Virus record (IMG/VR): IMGVR_UViG_3300013101_000077
Span: 1-25,863 of that record
Origin: a virus
DNA: 25,863 nt
Strand: one strand, 5' to 3'
Within the stretch, counting starts at the first letter, position 1. Each line of letters begins with the position of its first letter. The notes beneath the pieces were generated by a model, which worked only from the letters and a program-made list of their open reading frames with translations, made no database searches and was not told the DNA's origin. Of this stretch, positions 1 to 8,003 are shown one piece after another. Made by a program: the position numbers and the translations under genes.

Positions 1-5
1 GCTTG

Positions 6-21
6 GGAGCGTTGACGCTCC
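6..21. repeat. Short perfect hairpin at window edge
   Basis: GGAGCG and CGCTCC form a 6-bp stem around a TTGA loop. No T-run follows, so it is not a convincing terminator. An open frame ending at the TAG at 29-31 also runs through it and may be the tail of a preceding gene that lies outside the window. Confidence 0.35.
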
Positions 22-39
22 GAGCGACTAGGAGGTAGC

Positions 40-330
40 ATGGCGGAGCTTGTGACCATGGAGACATACGCTTCATGGAGTCCACAAGCTAGGACAGAGT
101 TCGACCTTTGGCTCCGCCTCACGACGGGGCTAGAGGTTGGGTCTGTCCAAGTGTTTGAGGTCATCATCACAGACCGCCTCATCATTACATCGCATTGGCT
201 CAAGTGGGAGGGCGGCATCTTCGCAGCGACAGACGAGGACGGCAAGCCCTATTGGTTCGCTCAGACATTCGACAGACAGCTTGGGCAATGGAAGCAATCC
301 CCTCCTATCCTCCTACGTTCGGAGACATAA
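40..330 (+). CDS. Hypothetical protein, 96 aa
   Basis: I do not recognise this protein. The start is well supported: AGGAGG sits 5-6 bases before the ATG. The product is soluble, rich in Trp and Thr, with no signal peptide, membrane segment or obvious motif; the C-terminal half alternates hydrophobic and polar residues as in a small beta-rich fold. Its TAA stop lies inside a copy of the AGACATAAACAAC motif at 323-335, so its end and the control region of the next gene overlap. Its position directly before the small terminase suggests a packaging-region or late accessory gene, but this is inference from context only. Confidence 0.75.
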   Translation: MAELVTMETYASWSPQARTEFDLWLRLTTGLEVGSVQVFEVIITDRLIITSHWLKWEGGIFAATDEDGKPYWFAQTFDRQLGQWKQSPPILLRSET

Positions 331-335
331 ACAAC
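323..335 (+). promoter_or_regulatory. Recurrent late motif, copy 1
   Basis: AGACATAAACAAC, first of six near-identical copies in the window. It ends 29 bases before the start of the probable small terminase gene and overlaps the stop codon of the gene before it. Its role, either late promoter or 5'-UTR element, is inferred from recurrence and placement. Confidence 0.5.
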
Positions 336-364
336 AGGACAGCTTACCACCCCGGAGGCCCGCC

Positions 365-850
365 ATGGGCGACAACATTCCATTCAGAACGGCGGGCGCT
401 ACATGCAATGCCCGCCTTCAACGTAGCGATGGTGTCTACTGCGAGAACCCCGCAGGCGCAGACACCGACCACCCCGGTACGGGACGCTGTAGGATTCACG
501 GCGGGTACACGGGCGACATTCATACGGACGGCCCCGAAGACCTCTACCGAGAGGCAGGGCTTGACGGCATCATTGACCTCGCAGAGTCCATGGCTCAGGG
601 GGACCAAGAGTACCTCATGGAGGTCGGCAACAACGCCCTCGTAGTGACACGCTCAGGCATCCTCGGCAGACTCAACGACCCGACACTCACACCGAAAGAA
701 CTCAACGACCTTACGAGCGCACTCACCCGAGTAGACAACATGATTGCGAAGCATCCTATCATCGACAAGCCCGCCGAGGAGTTCGCTTCCAAGGAGGCTA
801 CCGACGAGCTTGAAAGACTACGAGCTATCAAGGCACAGCGAACCGCTTAA
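365..850 (+). CDS. terS: Probable terminase small subunit
   Basis: This 161-aa protein is probably the DNA-recognition subunit of the packaging terminase. Near the N-terminus is a Cys/His cluster (C14, C26, C42, H45) inside a pattern of the type C-x(11)-C-x-NPAG...HPGTGRC-x2-HGG, which I know from small-terminase-like proteins of siphoviruses; the cysteines could bind zinc. The rest is acidic and helical, as expected for an oligomerising subunit. I chose ATG 365 because GGAGG lies about 7-9 bases upstream; an in-frame ATG at 137 would run through the upstream gene and the 323-335 motif. The large subunit lies 2.1 kb downstream, separated by a reductase gene, which is unusual. It could instead be another zinc-containing packaging-region protein. 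Confidence 0.6.
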   Translation: MGDNIPFRTAGATCNARLQRSDGVYCENPAGADTDHPGTGRCRIHGGYTGDIHTDGPEDLYREAGLDGIIDLAESMAQGDQEYLMEVGNNALVVTRSGILGRLNDPTLTPKELNDLTSALTRVDNMIAKHPIIDKPAEEFASKEATDELERLRAIKAQRTA

Positions 851-856
851 CCATTC

Positions 857-903
857 GGGACGGGCGGGGGGCTTCGTGGGCTGACCTCCGCCCTCCCTTC
901 TTG
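857..903 (+). terminator. GC-rich hairpin with T-rich tail
   Basis: A 9-bp stem (862-870 with 885-893, one G-U pair) is extended by GGG/CCC at 857-859 and 895-897, and followed by TTCTTGT. It has the shape of an intrinsic terminator after the small terminase gene. The rest of the gap to 953 holds no clear promoter; TATAGAA at about 936 is a weak -10-like match without a -35. Confidence 0.5.
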
Positions 904-953
904 TAACACAACCGCACCCCCACGGACTCTACCTATAGAACCAACGGAGCATA

Positions 954-2936
954 ATGACCCTTCTCTCAGACGACTTCCTTGACCCCTACATCCGAGCAGA
1001 AGAGACCGGCAAGCATCCGCTCTTTGATTCCTTCAACGGCCTCGGCTACCTCGTATACCGGCGCACCTATTCCCGCCCCATCTACTACGACGGGCAGTAC
1101 ATCCGCCACGAAGATTGGTGGGAGACTGTGACCCGAGTGGTCAACGGGGCCAACGAGATTGGTGCGGACTACACAGAGGCAGAGGCCGAGAAGCTCTTTG
1201 ACCTCATATGGAATGCCAAGGCGCTTCCGGGCGGGCGCATGTTGTGGCAGCTTGGCACAGACAACGTACAGCGGCTAGGCTCGGCGAGCTTGGTCAATTG
1301 CTACTACACAGAACTCACAGACCCCGCCGACTTCCGCTACCTCTTTGAGATGCTCATGCTTGGCGGTGGCGTTGGCTTCAACGTGACGAAGGATAGCGTT
1401 GCCCAACTCCCCGACGTTAACGGCGGCAAGCTCACCCTCAAGGAGGGCTTTGACGTTGACTTCGTTGTACCGGACAACCGAGAGGGATGGGGCACGCTCC
1501 TTGAGATGGTCCTTGAGGCAGGCTTCGGAATGAACGGGGCCAAGCATCTCACCTATTCAGTAGATGCAGTCCGCCCCGAGGGCACACCTATCAAGACCTT
1601 CGGCGGTACGGCGAGTGGCCCCGGCATCCTCGTTGACGGCATCAAGCTCATTGAGGACATCTTTGAGAACGCAGTACGCAGGGACATGGAGATTCCCGGC
1701 GACGAGAGGACCGGCCCTCGGCTATCCACGGTTGACGTTCTTGACATCGCCAACATCGTCGGCAGCATTGTGGTCTCAGGCAACGTGAGGCGCTCCGCGC
1801 AAATTGCCCTCGGGGACCAAGACGATATTGAGTACCTCACGGCGAAGCGGTGGGATGATGACACACCCCGCTACCGAGCGATGAGCAACAACACGGTCTT
1901 CGTATCAGACCCGGACAGTCTGCCTACCGAGTTCTGGAATGGCTACGACGGCAAGGGAGAGGCGTATGGTCTCTTCAACGTGGACTACGCACAGACCCAC
2001 GGGCGGACGGGCGAGCTACGTCCCGATTGGAGTATTGAGGGCGTGAACCCATGCGGCGAGATTCCCCTAGCCAACCGAGAGTCTTGCAACCTCACCGAGC
2101 TAGTCCTCTCCAAGTTTGACAACCTCTACGAGATGATGGAGGCAAGCGAGCTACTCTACAGGATGCAGAAGGCTATCGCAGCCCTACCTCATGTTGACCC
2201 CGAGACCGAGCATATCACCAAGCGGAACATGCGCCTCGGGCAGGGCGTGACCGGCGTGGCGCAGGCTACCCCGGAGCAACTCAAGTGGCTCTCACCGACG
2301 TATGAGAACCTCGTCAAGTTTGACAAGTATTGGAGTCAAGCGAAGGGGTGGCCTACGAGCATCAGGCTCACGACGGTCAAGCCCTCGGGCACTCTGTCAC
2401 TTCTCGCAGGCGTGACACCCGGAGTCCACGGCGGGTACTCGCAGTACCACATCCGCAGAGTCCGGGTAGCGTCCAACGATGCCGTCTTTCAATGGGCGAA
2501 AGACCAGAGCATCCCGTGGGAGTTCTTAGAGGAGTTTGACGGCACCGTAGACACACGCACAGCGGTCTTGGAGTTCCCATGCGAGTTCCCCGAAGGAACG
2601 TCCCTAGCGAGCCATGAGAGCGCCCTCCATCAACTACGGAGGCATCAGGCCATGCAACGGCTGTGGGCGGACAATGCGGTATCGGTTACCGTGACGTTCA
2701 AGCCCGAGGAGATGCCGGGGATTAGGGACTACCTCCGAGAGGAGTGGTCAACGATGAAGAGTGTGAGCTTCCTCCCGTATCACGACCACGGATACAAGCA
2801 AGCGCCTCTCACACCGATTGACGAGAAGGAGTACAAGAGCCGTCTTCGTGACCTCAAGCTAGAGAGTGGGCATGTCCATGGCGAGTCCTTCATTGGTGAC
2901 GAGGAATGCGAAGGCGGCGCATGTCCCGTAAGATGA
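954..2936 (+). CDS. nrdJ: Class II (adenosylcobalamin-dependent) ribonucleotide reductase
   Basis: This enzyme reduces ribonucleotides to deoxyribonucleotides, using coenzyme B12 to make the thiyl radical, and would feed phage DNA synthesis in the cytoplasm. All family catalytic residues are visible: C116 in NCYYTEL and C378 in SCNLTEL as the active-site redox pair, N365, C367 (thiyl radical) and E369 in NPCGE, and a C-terminal C652-x4-C657 shuttle pair ending ECEGGACPVR. The NPCGE-to-second-Cys spacing of 11 and the Cx4C tail match the monomeric triphosphate-type enzyme of Lactobacillus leichmannii. At 660 aa it is shorter than that enzyme (739 aa). No intein or intron is seen. CGGAG precedes ATG 954 by about 6 bases. 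It lies between the two terminase genes and its stop overlaps the next ATG (ATGA). Confidence 0.95.
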   Translation: MTLLSDDFLDPYIRAEETGKHPLFDSFNGLGYLVYRRTYSRPIYYDGQYIRHEDWWETVTRVVNGANEIGADYTEAEAEKLFDLIWNAKALPGGRMLWQLGTDNVQRLGSASLVNCYYTELTDPADFRYLFEMLMLGGGVGFNVTKDSVAQLPDVNGGKLTLKEGFDVDFVVPDNREGWGTLLEMVLEAGFGMNGAKHLTYSVDAVRPEGTPIKTFGGTASGPGILVDGIKLIEDIFENAVRRDMEIPGDERTGPRLSTVDVLDIANIVGSIVVSGNVRRSAQIALGDQDDIEYLTAKRWDDDTPRYRAMSNNTVFVSDPDSLPTEFWNGYDGKGEAYGLFNVDYAQTHGRTGELRPDWSIEGVNPCGEIPLANRESCNLTELVLSKFDNLYEMMEASELLYRMQKAIAALPHVDPETEHITKRNMRLGQGVTGVAQATPEQLKWLSPTYENLVKFDKYWSQAKGWPTSIRLTTVKPSGTLSLLAGVTPGVHGGYSQYHIRRVRVASNDAVFQWAKDQSIPWEFLEEFDGTVDTRTAVLEFPCEFPEGTSLASHESALHQLRRHQAMQRLWADNAVSVTVTFKPEEMPGIRDYLREEWSTMKSVSFLPYHDHGYKQAPLTPIDEKEYKSRLRDLKLESGHVHGESFIGDEECEGGACPVR

Positions 2937-3007
2937 GCTTCCCCGAACTCGTTGTGGTGGTTCTGTTAATCATAATCTTCGCCGAGGGATGGAGGCGTAT
3001 ACGGTGA
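2933..3007 (+). CDS. 24-residue single-pass membrane peptide
   Basis: A tiny frame starts at ATG 2933, overlapping the reductase stop (ATGA), and ends at TGA 3005-3007, overlapping a GTG start of the large terminase (GTGA). The peptide begins MSFPEL, continues with a run of about eleven Val/Leu/Ile/Phe residues (VVVVLLIIIF), and ends with a basic tail, EGWRRIR. This is the layout of a short inner-membrane peptide with a positive C-terminus. No good Shine-Dalgarno lies upstream, so translation would depend on coupling to the reductase. Its own 3' end carries GGAGG at 2991-2995, which serves the next gene. The double overlap argues that it is real. Its function is unknown; it is too short for a typical holin. 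Confidence 0.5.
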   Translation: MSFPELVVVVLLIIIFAEGWRRIR

Positions 3008-4647
3008 CGACTAGAATCCCCCTAAGCTCGCAGCGCAAGGTCACTCCGCAGGAGCAGGCCAAGAAGCTCCGTATGGAGATTGCCGCCGAGGGTGCCTATG
3101 CATTCGCCGAGGTCTACTTCCCCTTCCTCCTCGTAGCTCAGGATGACATCTATGACAAAGACCCGAAGGAGCATGACGATGCCAAGGTCATCATTGAGGC
3201 GGGGACGAAGATGCCCCCCTCCATCTTTCACCATGACATCTACGAGACCTTCACCATCCGCGGACAGAAGCTCCGAGAGGCTTGGATTGCTCCCCGAGGC
3301 TTCGCCAAGTCCACGGTCATCACCATCCTCGTACTGTGGCTTGCAGCCTTTGAGCTTCGTGACTTCGTACTGTGGACATCCGAAACGGCCTCCCAAGTTG
3401 AGGAGCTTGTTGCAACCATCATTGACATCATTGAGGGTGGCGGCAATCTCATAGACGACTTCCCCCACCTTCTTCCAAAGCGTGACGAGCGCAACAACTA
3501 CGTCAAGTGGACAGACCGCGACATCGTATTGACTTCCAACTTCCGCCTCTCCGCAAGAGGAGCAGGCAAGTCCACCCGTGGCCTTCGCCGTGGTAACGTC
3601 CGCCCGGACCTCATCATATGCGACGATGCCGAGGGAGAGAAGACGGTGGGCGAGACCGGCTACCCCAAGACCCGACGTTGGCTAACCCGAGTCCTTGCCC
3701 CGGCCCTCTCCCCCGGAGGGGACATCCTATGGGTCAACACGCTCATTGAGTGGCAGTCCGTGACCGGGGCCATGATACGAGGCGATGAGGATTGGGTACA
3801 GAAGTGGAACGTCCGCCACCTTCAAGCGGAGTGGAAGGAGACACCCGAGGGGGACCGAGTAGACGTAGCGAGCCTCACCTACCACGAACCAAGCAACAAG
3901 GAGATTCACGGACGGCCCTACGACGGGGACGTTGACGACCTCGTACACAAGCTCCTATGGGAGGCGTATTGGCCTCAAGAGAGGATAGACGCATTCAAGG
4001 AAGAGAACGGCATCCTTGCCTACTCGTTTGAGATGTTGAACAAACCGATGAGCGAGGGGGACAAGGTATTCGCAAATCCCGATTGGCTCAAGTGGTGTAC
4101 CTTTGAGGGCGACATGGTTTACTTTGAGGGGAGAGGCCGGGACAATTGGACGAACGCCAACCTCCTCACGCATGTCACATTCGTTGACCCCGCCTTCGGG
4201 GGACGGGACTATGCAGCGGTCGTTACCGTGGCGTTCTTCCAACATGACTTCATCGTTCGGGAGGCGTGGTGGCAGAGGGGCGCAGGCATCAGGACGGCCC
4301 AAGTTGACGAGGCGGTTCGGCAGGCCGAGTATTGGGATAGCAAGGTCATAGGTATTGAGAACGTGGCGGCGCAAATCATGGTTGCCGACGAGACCGTGAG
4401 GAAGTCCCGTATCCCGGTAGAGCCGGTTCACCCGAAGGGGAAGAACAAGGTTGACCGCGCACTCCCGGTTGCCATCAGGGCATCGCAAGGGCATGTCTTC
4501 TTTGAGTCGGGAGGGAAGGGTCTACCCCCGCTCATGCAAATCCTTCGGGACTTCCCCGGCACGATGATAGATGACCCCGTAGATGCGTTCGTATATGCGA
4601 TAGAAATGGCAGCGGCAATCCGTTCCAAGTTCATCGTAGCTAGTTAG
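3004..4647 (+). CDS. terL: Terminase large subunit (ATPase-nuclease)
   Basis: This is the motor that packages DNA into the prohead and cuts the concatemer. With GTG 3004 as residue 1 (547 aa), the ATPase shows Walker A APRGFAKST at 96-104 and Walker B LIICDDAE at 203-210; between them lies a second P-loop-like ARGAGKST, common in this terminase type. The RNase H-like nuclease shows D395 (VTFVDPAFGG), E452 (VIGIENVAAQ) and D527 (DDPVDAFVYA) as likely metal ligands. An upstream in-frame ATG at 2989 is possible, but it lacks a ribosome site, whereas GTG 3004 has GGAGG at 2991-2995 with 8-base spacing and a GTGA overlap with the small gene before it. A copy of the AGACATAAACAAC motif follows the stop. 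Confidence 0.95.
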   Translation: MTTRIPLSSQRKVTPQEQAKKLRMEIAAEGAYAFAEVYFPFLLVAQDDIYDKDPKEHDDAKVIIEAGTKMPPSIFHHDIYETFTIRGQKLREAWIAPRGFAKSTVITILVLWLAAFELRDFVLWTSETASQVEELVATIIDIIEGGGNLIDDFPHLLPKRDERNNYVKWTDRDIVLTSNFRLSARGAGKSTRGLRRGNVRPDLIICDDAEGEKTVGETGYPKTRRWLTRVLAPALSPGGDILWVNTLIEWQSVTGAMIRGDEDWVQKWNVRHLQAEWKETPEGDRVDVASLTYHEPSNKEIHGRPYDGDVDDLVHKLLWEAYWPQERIDAFKEENGILAYSFEMLNKPMSEGDKVFANPDWLKWCTFEGDMVYFEGRGRDNWTNANLLTHVTFVDPAFGGRDYAAVVTVAFFQHDFIVREAWWQRGAGIRTAQVDEAVRQAEYWDSKVIGIENVAAQIMVADETVRKSRIPVEPVHPKGKNKVDRALPVAIRASQGHVFFESGGKGLPPLMQILRDFPGTMIDDPVDAFVYAIEMAAAIRSKFIVAS

Positions 4648-4650
4648 GAG

Positions 4651-4663
4651 AGACATAAACAAC
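4651..4663 (+). promoter_or_regulatory. Recurrent late motif, copy 2
   Basis: AGACATAAACAAC, 3 bases after the large terminase stop and 43 bases before the portal start. A small GAGC-ATA-GCTC hairpin follows directly. Confidence 0.5.
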
Positions 4664-4706
4664 ATGAGCATAGCTCGCAATTGCAACCTTTGGAGGATTC
4701 CTACCG

Positions 4707-6182
4707 ATGGCCTCGTACACGGCTGACGAAGTATGGGATGAACTCGTTGCGCTCAACGTAGAGCGCCGAACATCTTGTGAAGTCTACTACTCATATTGGA
4801 TGGCGCAGCAAGACCTAGCCATTGACCCCGCAGAACTCAACTCCCGCTTCGGCGAGACCTTGGCATTGTTCCGCGACAACCTCACCCGCCCCGTTGTAGA
4901 GTCGGCGGAATCTCGCGTCCGGGTTACAGAGTTCGGCCCTAACGTGGGCGAAGATGCTACCGCACTTTGGAACGAGCTTGACATGCCCAAGAAGTCTCGC
5001 AGGGTTCACACTCAGGCGATGGTCAAGGGCGACGGCTTCGTTATCGTTCTTCCCGACGAGGAAGGCAACGCAAACATATGGCCCCAAATCTCCGATAGCA
5101 TGTCTCTCCTCTACTCAGTCGTTGATGACAATATCAAGGTAGCGGGGTTCAAGTTTTGGGTTGACGAGATACAGCGAGCAGGCAAGCAAACCTCCGAAGA
5201 TTACGTCCGAGTCAACCTCTACTTTGAGGACCGCATTGAGCGGTACATCTCCAAGAACTCTACCAAGGCGTTCAATAAGGAGTTTAGCGATTACGAGATA
5301 TACGACGAGGAAGGAGCTTGGGAGACCACGCATTCAGTCGGGGAGGTTCCGGTCTTTGAGTTCAATGTCAACTACGACCTTGACGAGTCCCGAGGCCGCT
5401 CAGACCTCGCAGACGCTACGAGCTTCATTGACGCAATCAACAAGACCTTCCTTGACATGCTCACGGCCTCCGAGTTCACGGCGGCTCCCCAGCGTTGGGC
5501 TACCGGCGTTGAGATTCCATTGGACCCGAAGACGGGTGAGCCGATGGAACAATTCAAGAGCGGAAGCCACAAGCTATGGACCGCACCGAACGAGTCGGCG
5601 AGCTTCGGGCAATTCTCTCCCGGCGACTTGACGGCCTACACATCTAGCATAGACACCCTCGTTGAGCATCTCGCATTCGTGACGAGGACACCGAGCTACT
5701 CCCTTATGAAGACGGTACAGTACCCGAGCGGCGAAGCTCTCCGCTCCGCAGAAGCCCCGCTCCGCTCCCGAGTATCGGACCACCAAATTGACTTCGCACC
5801 GACATGGCGAGACATCATGGCGGCGGCTCTCAAGCTCAACAAGATTACGGTATCGGACGATGAGCTTAAAGACCTCATGCCCCGATGGCTCCCGGTCAAC
5901 GCCCCATACGCAACGACCGAACTCCTTGAAGAGTTGACGGTCTACGCAGAGACCCTCGGCGTTCCCGAGGAGATGTTGTGGCGCTTGGCAGGATTCACGG
6001 CGGAAGAGATTGAGGAGATGAAGGAGATGAGAGAAGAGGAAGCGGTCCTCGGAGAGGAAGCCCTCGCAGCGGCATCCGCAACGGCAGTCCTTGACGGAGC
6101 GCAGCCCGAGGGCGGACTCGCGCAAGACGGCCTAGTACCACCCCCCGCCCCCGCAGAGCCACCGATTGACGCAGGCTTCTAA
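4707..6182 (+). CDS. Portal protein, SPP1 gp6-like
   Basis: This forms the dodecameric ring at the capsid vertex through which DNA enters and leaves, and which binds the large terminase and later the neck. The 491-aa size suits the SPP1 gp6-like family. The best signature is the stretch around residues 330-355, TPSYSL...YPSGEALRSAE, the S/G-x-AL-x3-E element typical of the family, followed by the helical stem and crown region. The C-terminus is acidic and helical, then Ala/Pro-rich, ending in PPPAPAEPP. GGAGG lies about 11 bases before the ATG. The stop overlaps the next ATG (TAATG), as is usual for a portal-MuF pair. Confidence 0.92.
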   Translation: MASYTADEVWDELVALNVERRTSCEVYYSYWMAQQDLAIDPAELNSRFGETLALFRDNLTRPVVESAESRVRVTEFGPNVGEDATALWNELDMPKKSRRVHTQAMVKGDGFVIVLPDEEGNANIWPQISDSMSLLYSVVDDNIKVAGFKFWVDEIQRAGKQTSEDYVRVNLYFEDRIERYISKNSTKAFNKEFSDYEIYDEEGAWETTHSVGEVPVFEFNVNYDLDESRGRSDLADATSFIDAINKTFLDMLTASEFTAAPQRWATGVEIPLDPKTGEPMEQFKSGSHKLWTAPNESASFGQFSPGDLTAYTSSIDTLVEHLAFVTRTPSYSLMKTVQYPSGEALRSAEAPLRSRVSDHQIDFAPTWRDIMAAALKLNKITVSDDELKDLMPRWLPVNAPYATTELLEELTVYAETLGVPEEMLWRLAGFTAEEIEEMKEMREEEAVLGEEALAAASATAVLDGAQPEGGLAQDGLVPPPAPAEPPIDAGF

Positions 6183-7747
6183 TGGCAGGGGCCGACGCTA
6201 TCGGCGCGGTGGCAGTCTCACGGGCCGAGGTTCGTAAGTCTGTTGACCGGCTAGAGAGTCACCTTGCGCGAGGCGCTAAGGGAGGCCGAGGAGTGCGTAG
6301 GGAGATTAACTTCCTCAACGCCCTACATCGGCAGACCGTCCGCCTCTCAGGCGTAGCCACGGGGAACCCCTACACATCGGCCCCGAGTGTCTTCGGACAG
6401 AAGGCGGCGGAGGGATTGGCCTCGGGCAACACCCGGACGATTGGCAGAGTCAAGTCCTCCATCCTCGCAGACTTCTCAAGCGACGGCCTACAACCGGCGA
6501 GAGATTGGACGCTCACGGGCGGGGGCGTATGGACATGGCAGGCGAACTCCTCGGCGTGCCCCTCATGTCTCTCGGCTCACGGCGGGCGCAACACGGGACC
6601 ATTCGTACCGAAGCATCCGTCTTGCCTATGCATCCCCATCCCCAACGGAGAGGCGCAGGCCAACGGCGTAACCTCCCTCACCCCCAACACCATCGGAGAC
6701 CAAATCCTCGCATACGGAGACCCCCGCTATTACAAGATGGCGAGAGGACTCAAGAGCGGGACGAACTCCCTCGGCGATGCGGCGGCGGTAGAGAACGTCA
6801 ACGGGCAGGCCCGAGGGTTCCGAGCATGGCGAGACCACATGGCGAAGCAAGAGGTAACCCCGGTCGGCACGCCGACAGTCCCCGGAGCGGGCGGAGTGGT
6901 TCCCACCCCGGCCCCGATTCCCACGGCGGTTGTCGCTCCCCCTCCGGCCCCCGCCCCCACGACGGCGGCTACCAAGTTGCCATCTATCGACAGTCTCACG
7001 AACAAGCCCGTCTACAAAGACCCCGCTAGGCGCGCCCTCATAGACGATGCCTTCGCCAAGTTGGACGGCCTACCGAAGGAAGCGAGAGAGCTTTACATTC
7101 GACTCCTCAAGGAGTTTGACGGAGACATTGTATTCAGGGTGGCAACGAAGTCTACGAGGTCAATCCGAGAGATGGGCAAGGTCTCGTATCGGATAAGCCG
7201 ACAGACGAGGCAACCCATCCCCGGCTCTCAGAAGTTGAAGCTACATCTCAGTCGGCAGTCCGATGAATATGACGAGAGGGTTCTTCGCCACAACGCCCAC
7301 TCCAAGACGGTACAGCGCAGCGGCGAGAAGATGCGGCAATGGATAGCGGACAACCCCGAGCCGGTCCAATGGAGGTTGGCTACCCCCGATGAGTTGTTCA
7401 ACACCCTCGTACACGAACTCGGGCACGCTAACGAAGTCTCGCGCGCGCTCGCAGGGAACCACTTGGTTCTCCCACAGAATCTCGTAGACGAGTATTGGAA
7501 CATGGCCTACAGCGGCAACGCCAATTGGCGCGCCTCACTAGATGGAGTCAAGCTCATTGAGTACGAGTACGGCCTTACGAACAAGCCCGAGATGATTGCA
7601 GAGTTGTATCGGTTCTACCTCGCGGGCGTGCCCGCAGGGTCGGTACCGGGGGAGACAATCGGCGTGGCATCAAAGGTGCTTACCGCTGCCGAGTGGCGAG
7701 CGAAGAATCCACAACTAGCCCAATGGGTGAAGGAGAATCTAGTATGA
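6182..7747 (+). CDS. MuF-like head protein fused to a C-terminal HExxH metallopeptidase domain
   Basis: The N-terminal ~200 residues resemble MuF-type minor head proteins, which bind the portal and may be ejected with DNA. The family Cys/His cluster is visible: C126-x2-C129, then HPSCLC with H145, C148 and C150. A Pro/Ala-rich linker follows at roughly 226-265. The C-terminal ~250 residues carry a zincin motif, H411-E412-L-G-H415, in NTLVHELGHANE, and downstream PEMIAEL (E470, E474), a candidate for the third zinc ligand. The whole is 521 aa, far longer than a minimal MuF protein. MuF proteins with variable effector domains at the C-terminus are known from phages and prophages, and this has that shape. 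It might instead be a maturation protease: no separate prohead protease is visible. Coupled by TAATG to the portal and by ATGA to a 64-aa gene. Confidence 0.85.
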   Translation: MAGADAIGAVAVSRAEVRKSVDRLESHLARGAKGGRGVRREINFLNALHRQTVRLSGVATGNPYTSAPSVFGQKAAEGLASGNTRTIGRVKSSILADFSSDGLQPARDWTLTGGGVWTWQANSSACPSCLSAHGGRNTGPFVPKHPSCLCIPIPNGEAQANGVTSLTPNTIGDQILAYGDPRYYKMARGLKSGTNSLGDAAAVENVNGQARGFRAWRDHMAKQEVTPVGTPTVPGAGGVVPTPAPIPTAVVAPPPAPAPTTAATKLPSIDSLTNKPVYKDPARRALIDDAFAKLDGLPKEARELYIRLLKEFDGDIVFRVATKSTRSIREMGKVSYRISRQTRQPIPGSQKLKLHLSRQSDEYDERVLRHNAHSKTVQRSGEKMRQWIADNPEPVQWRLATPDELFNTLVHELGHANEVSRALAGNHLVLPQNLVDEYWNMAYSGNANWRASLDGVKLIEYEYGLTNKPEMIAELYRFYLAGVPAGSVPGETIGVASKVLTAAEWRAKNPQLAQWVKENLV

Positions 7748-7938
7748 CATTCCAAGAGAGACTTGAGGAGCTTGAAGTCCTCGCAATCCGAGTGGGCGTA
7801 ATCCACAAGGTTGACAACATTGACCCCTACTCAAGAGCGTCGGCGCTTGCCGATGTCCTCGGGCTTGCCCTCCCCGATGCGTTGGACCCGGACCTACCGC
7901 TCATAACGAGGCGTGGAAGAATCGAGATAAACCCCTAA
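7744..7938 (+). CDS. Small protein coupled to the MuF-metallopeptidase gene, 64 aa
   Basis: I do not recognise this protein. ATG 7744 overlaps the stop of the preceding gene (ATGA) and has GAAGGAG about 8 bases upstream; an in-frame ATG at 7693 would overlap more and lacks a ribosome site. The product starts with an acidic amphipathic helix (FQERLEELEVLAIRVG) and a second helix, then a Pro/Asp-rich stretch (LPDALDPDLPL) and a short basic end. There is no membrane segment. Its place directly behind a MuF protein with an enzymatic C-terminal domain is where immunity or inhibitor genes sit in MuF polymorphic effector systems, so a role as inhibitor or partner of the metallopeptidase is a fair guess but unproven. 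A sigma-70-like promoter begins 7 bases after its stop. Confidence 0.7.
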   Translation: MTFQERLEELEVLAIRVGVIHKVDNIDPYSRASALADVLGLALPDALDPDLPLITRRGRIEINP

Positions 7939-7944
7939 AGGTTG

Positions 7945-7972
7945 TTGACTAGCGTGCCGATGTCTGTATAAT
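7945..7972 (+). promoter_or_regulatory. Sigma-70-like promoter A of the accessory cassette
   Basis: TTGACT (7945-7950), a 16-base spacer and a perfect TATAAT (7967-7972). It lies in a block of about 45 bases repeated almost exactly at 9121. GTTGTT (7941-7946) and AACAAC (7974-7979) form inverted half-sites around it, a possible operator. It should start transcription near 7979, upstream of the gene at 8004. Confidence 0.85.
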
Positions 7973-8003
7973 GAACAACATGAACACCAACGAAAGGCAC
8001 ACC

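Noticed and set aside
137-364. Upstream extension of the small terminase frame
   Set aside because: Overlaps a gene with a better start and runs through the control motif; ATG 365 has its own ribosome site.
2989-3003. ATG 2989 as start of the large terminase
   Set aside because: No ribosome site at proper spacing; GTG 3004 has GGAGG 8 bases upstream and a GTGA overlap. Not excluded.
7971-8003. ATG 7971 as start of the first accessory gene
   Set aside because: It is part of the TATAAT box of promoter A, upstream of the expected transcript start.
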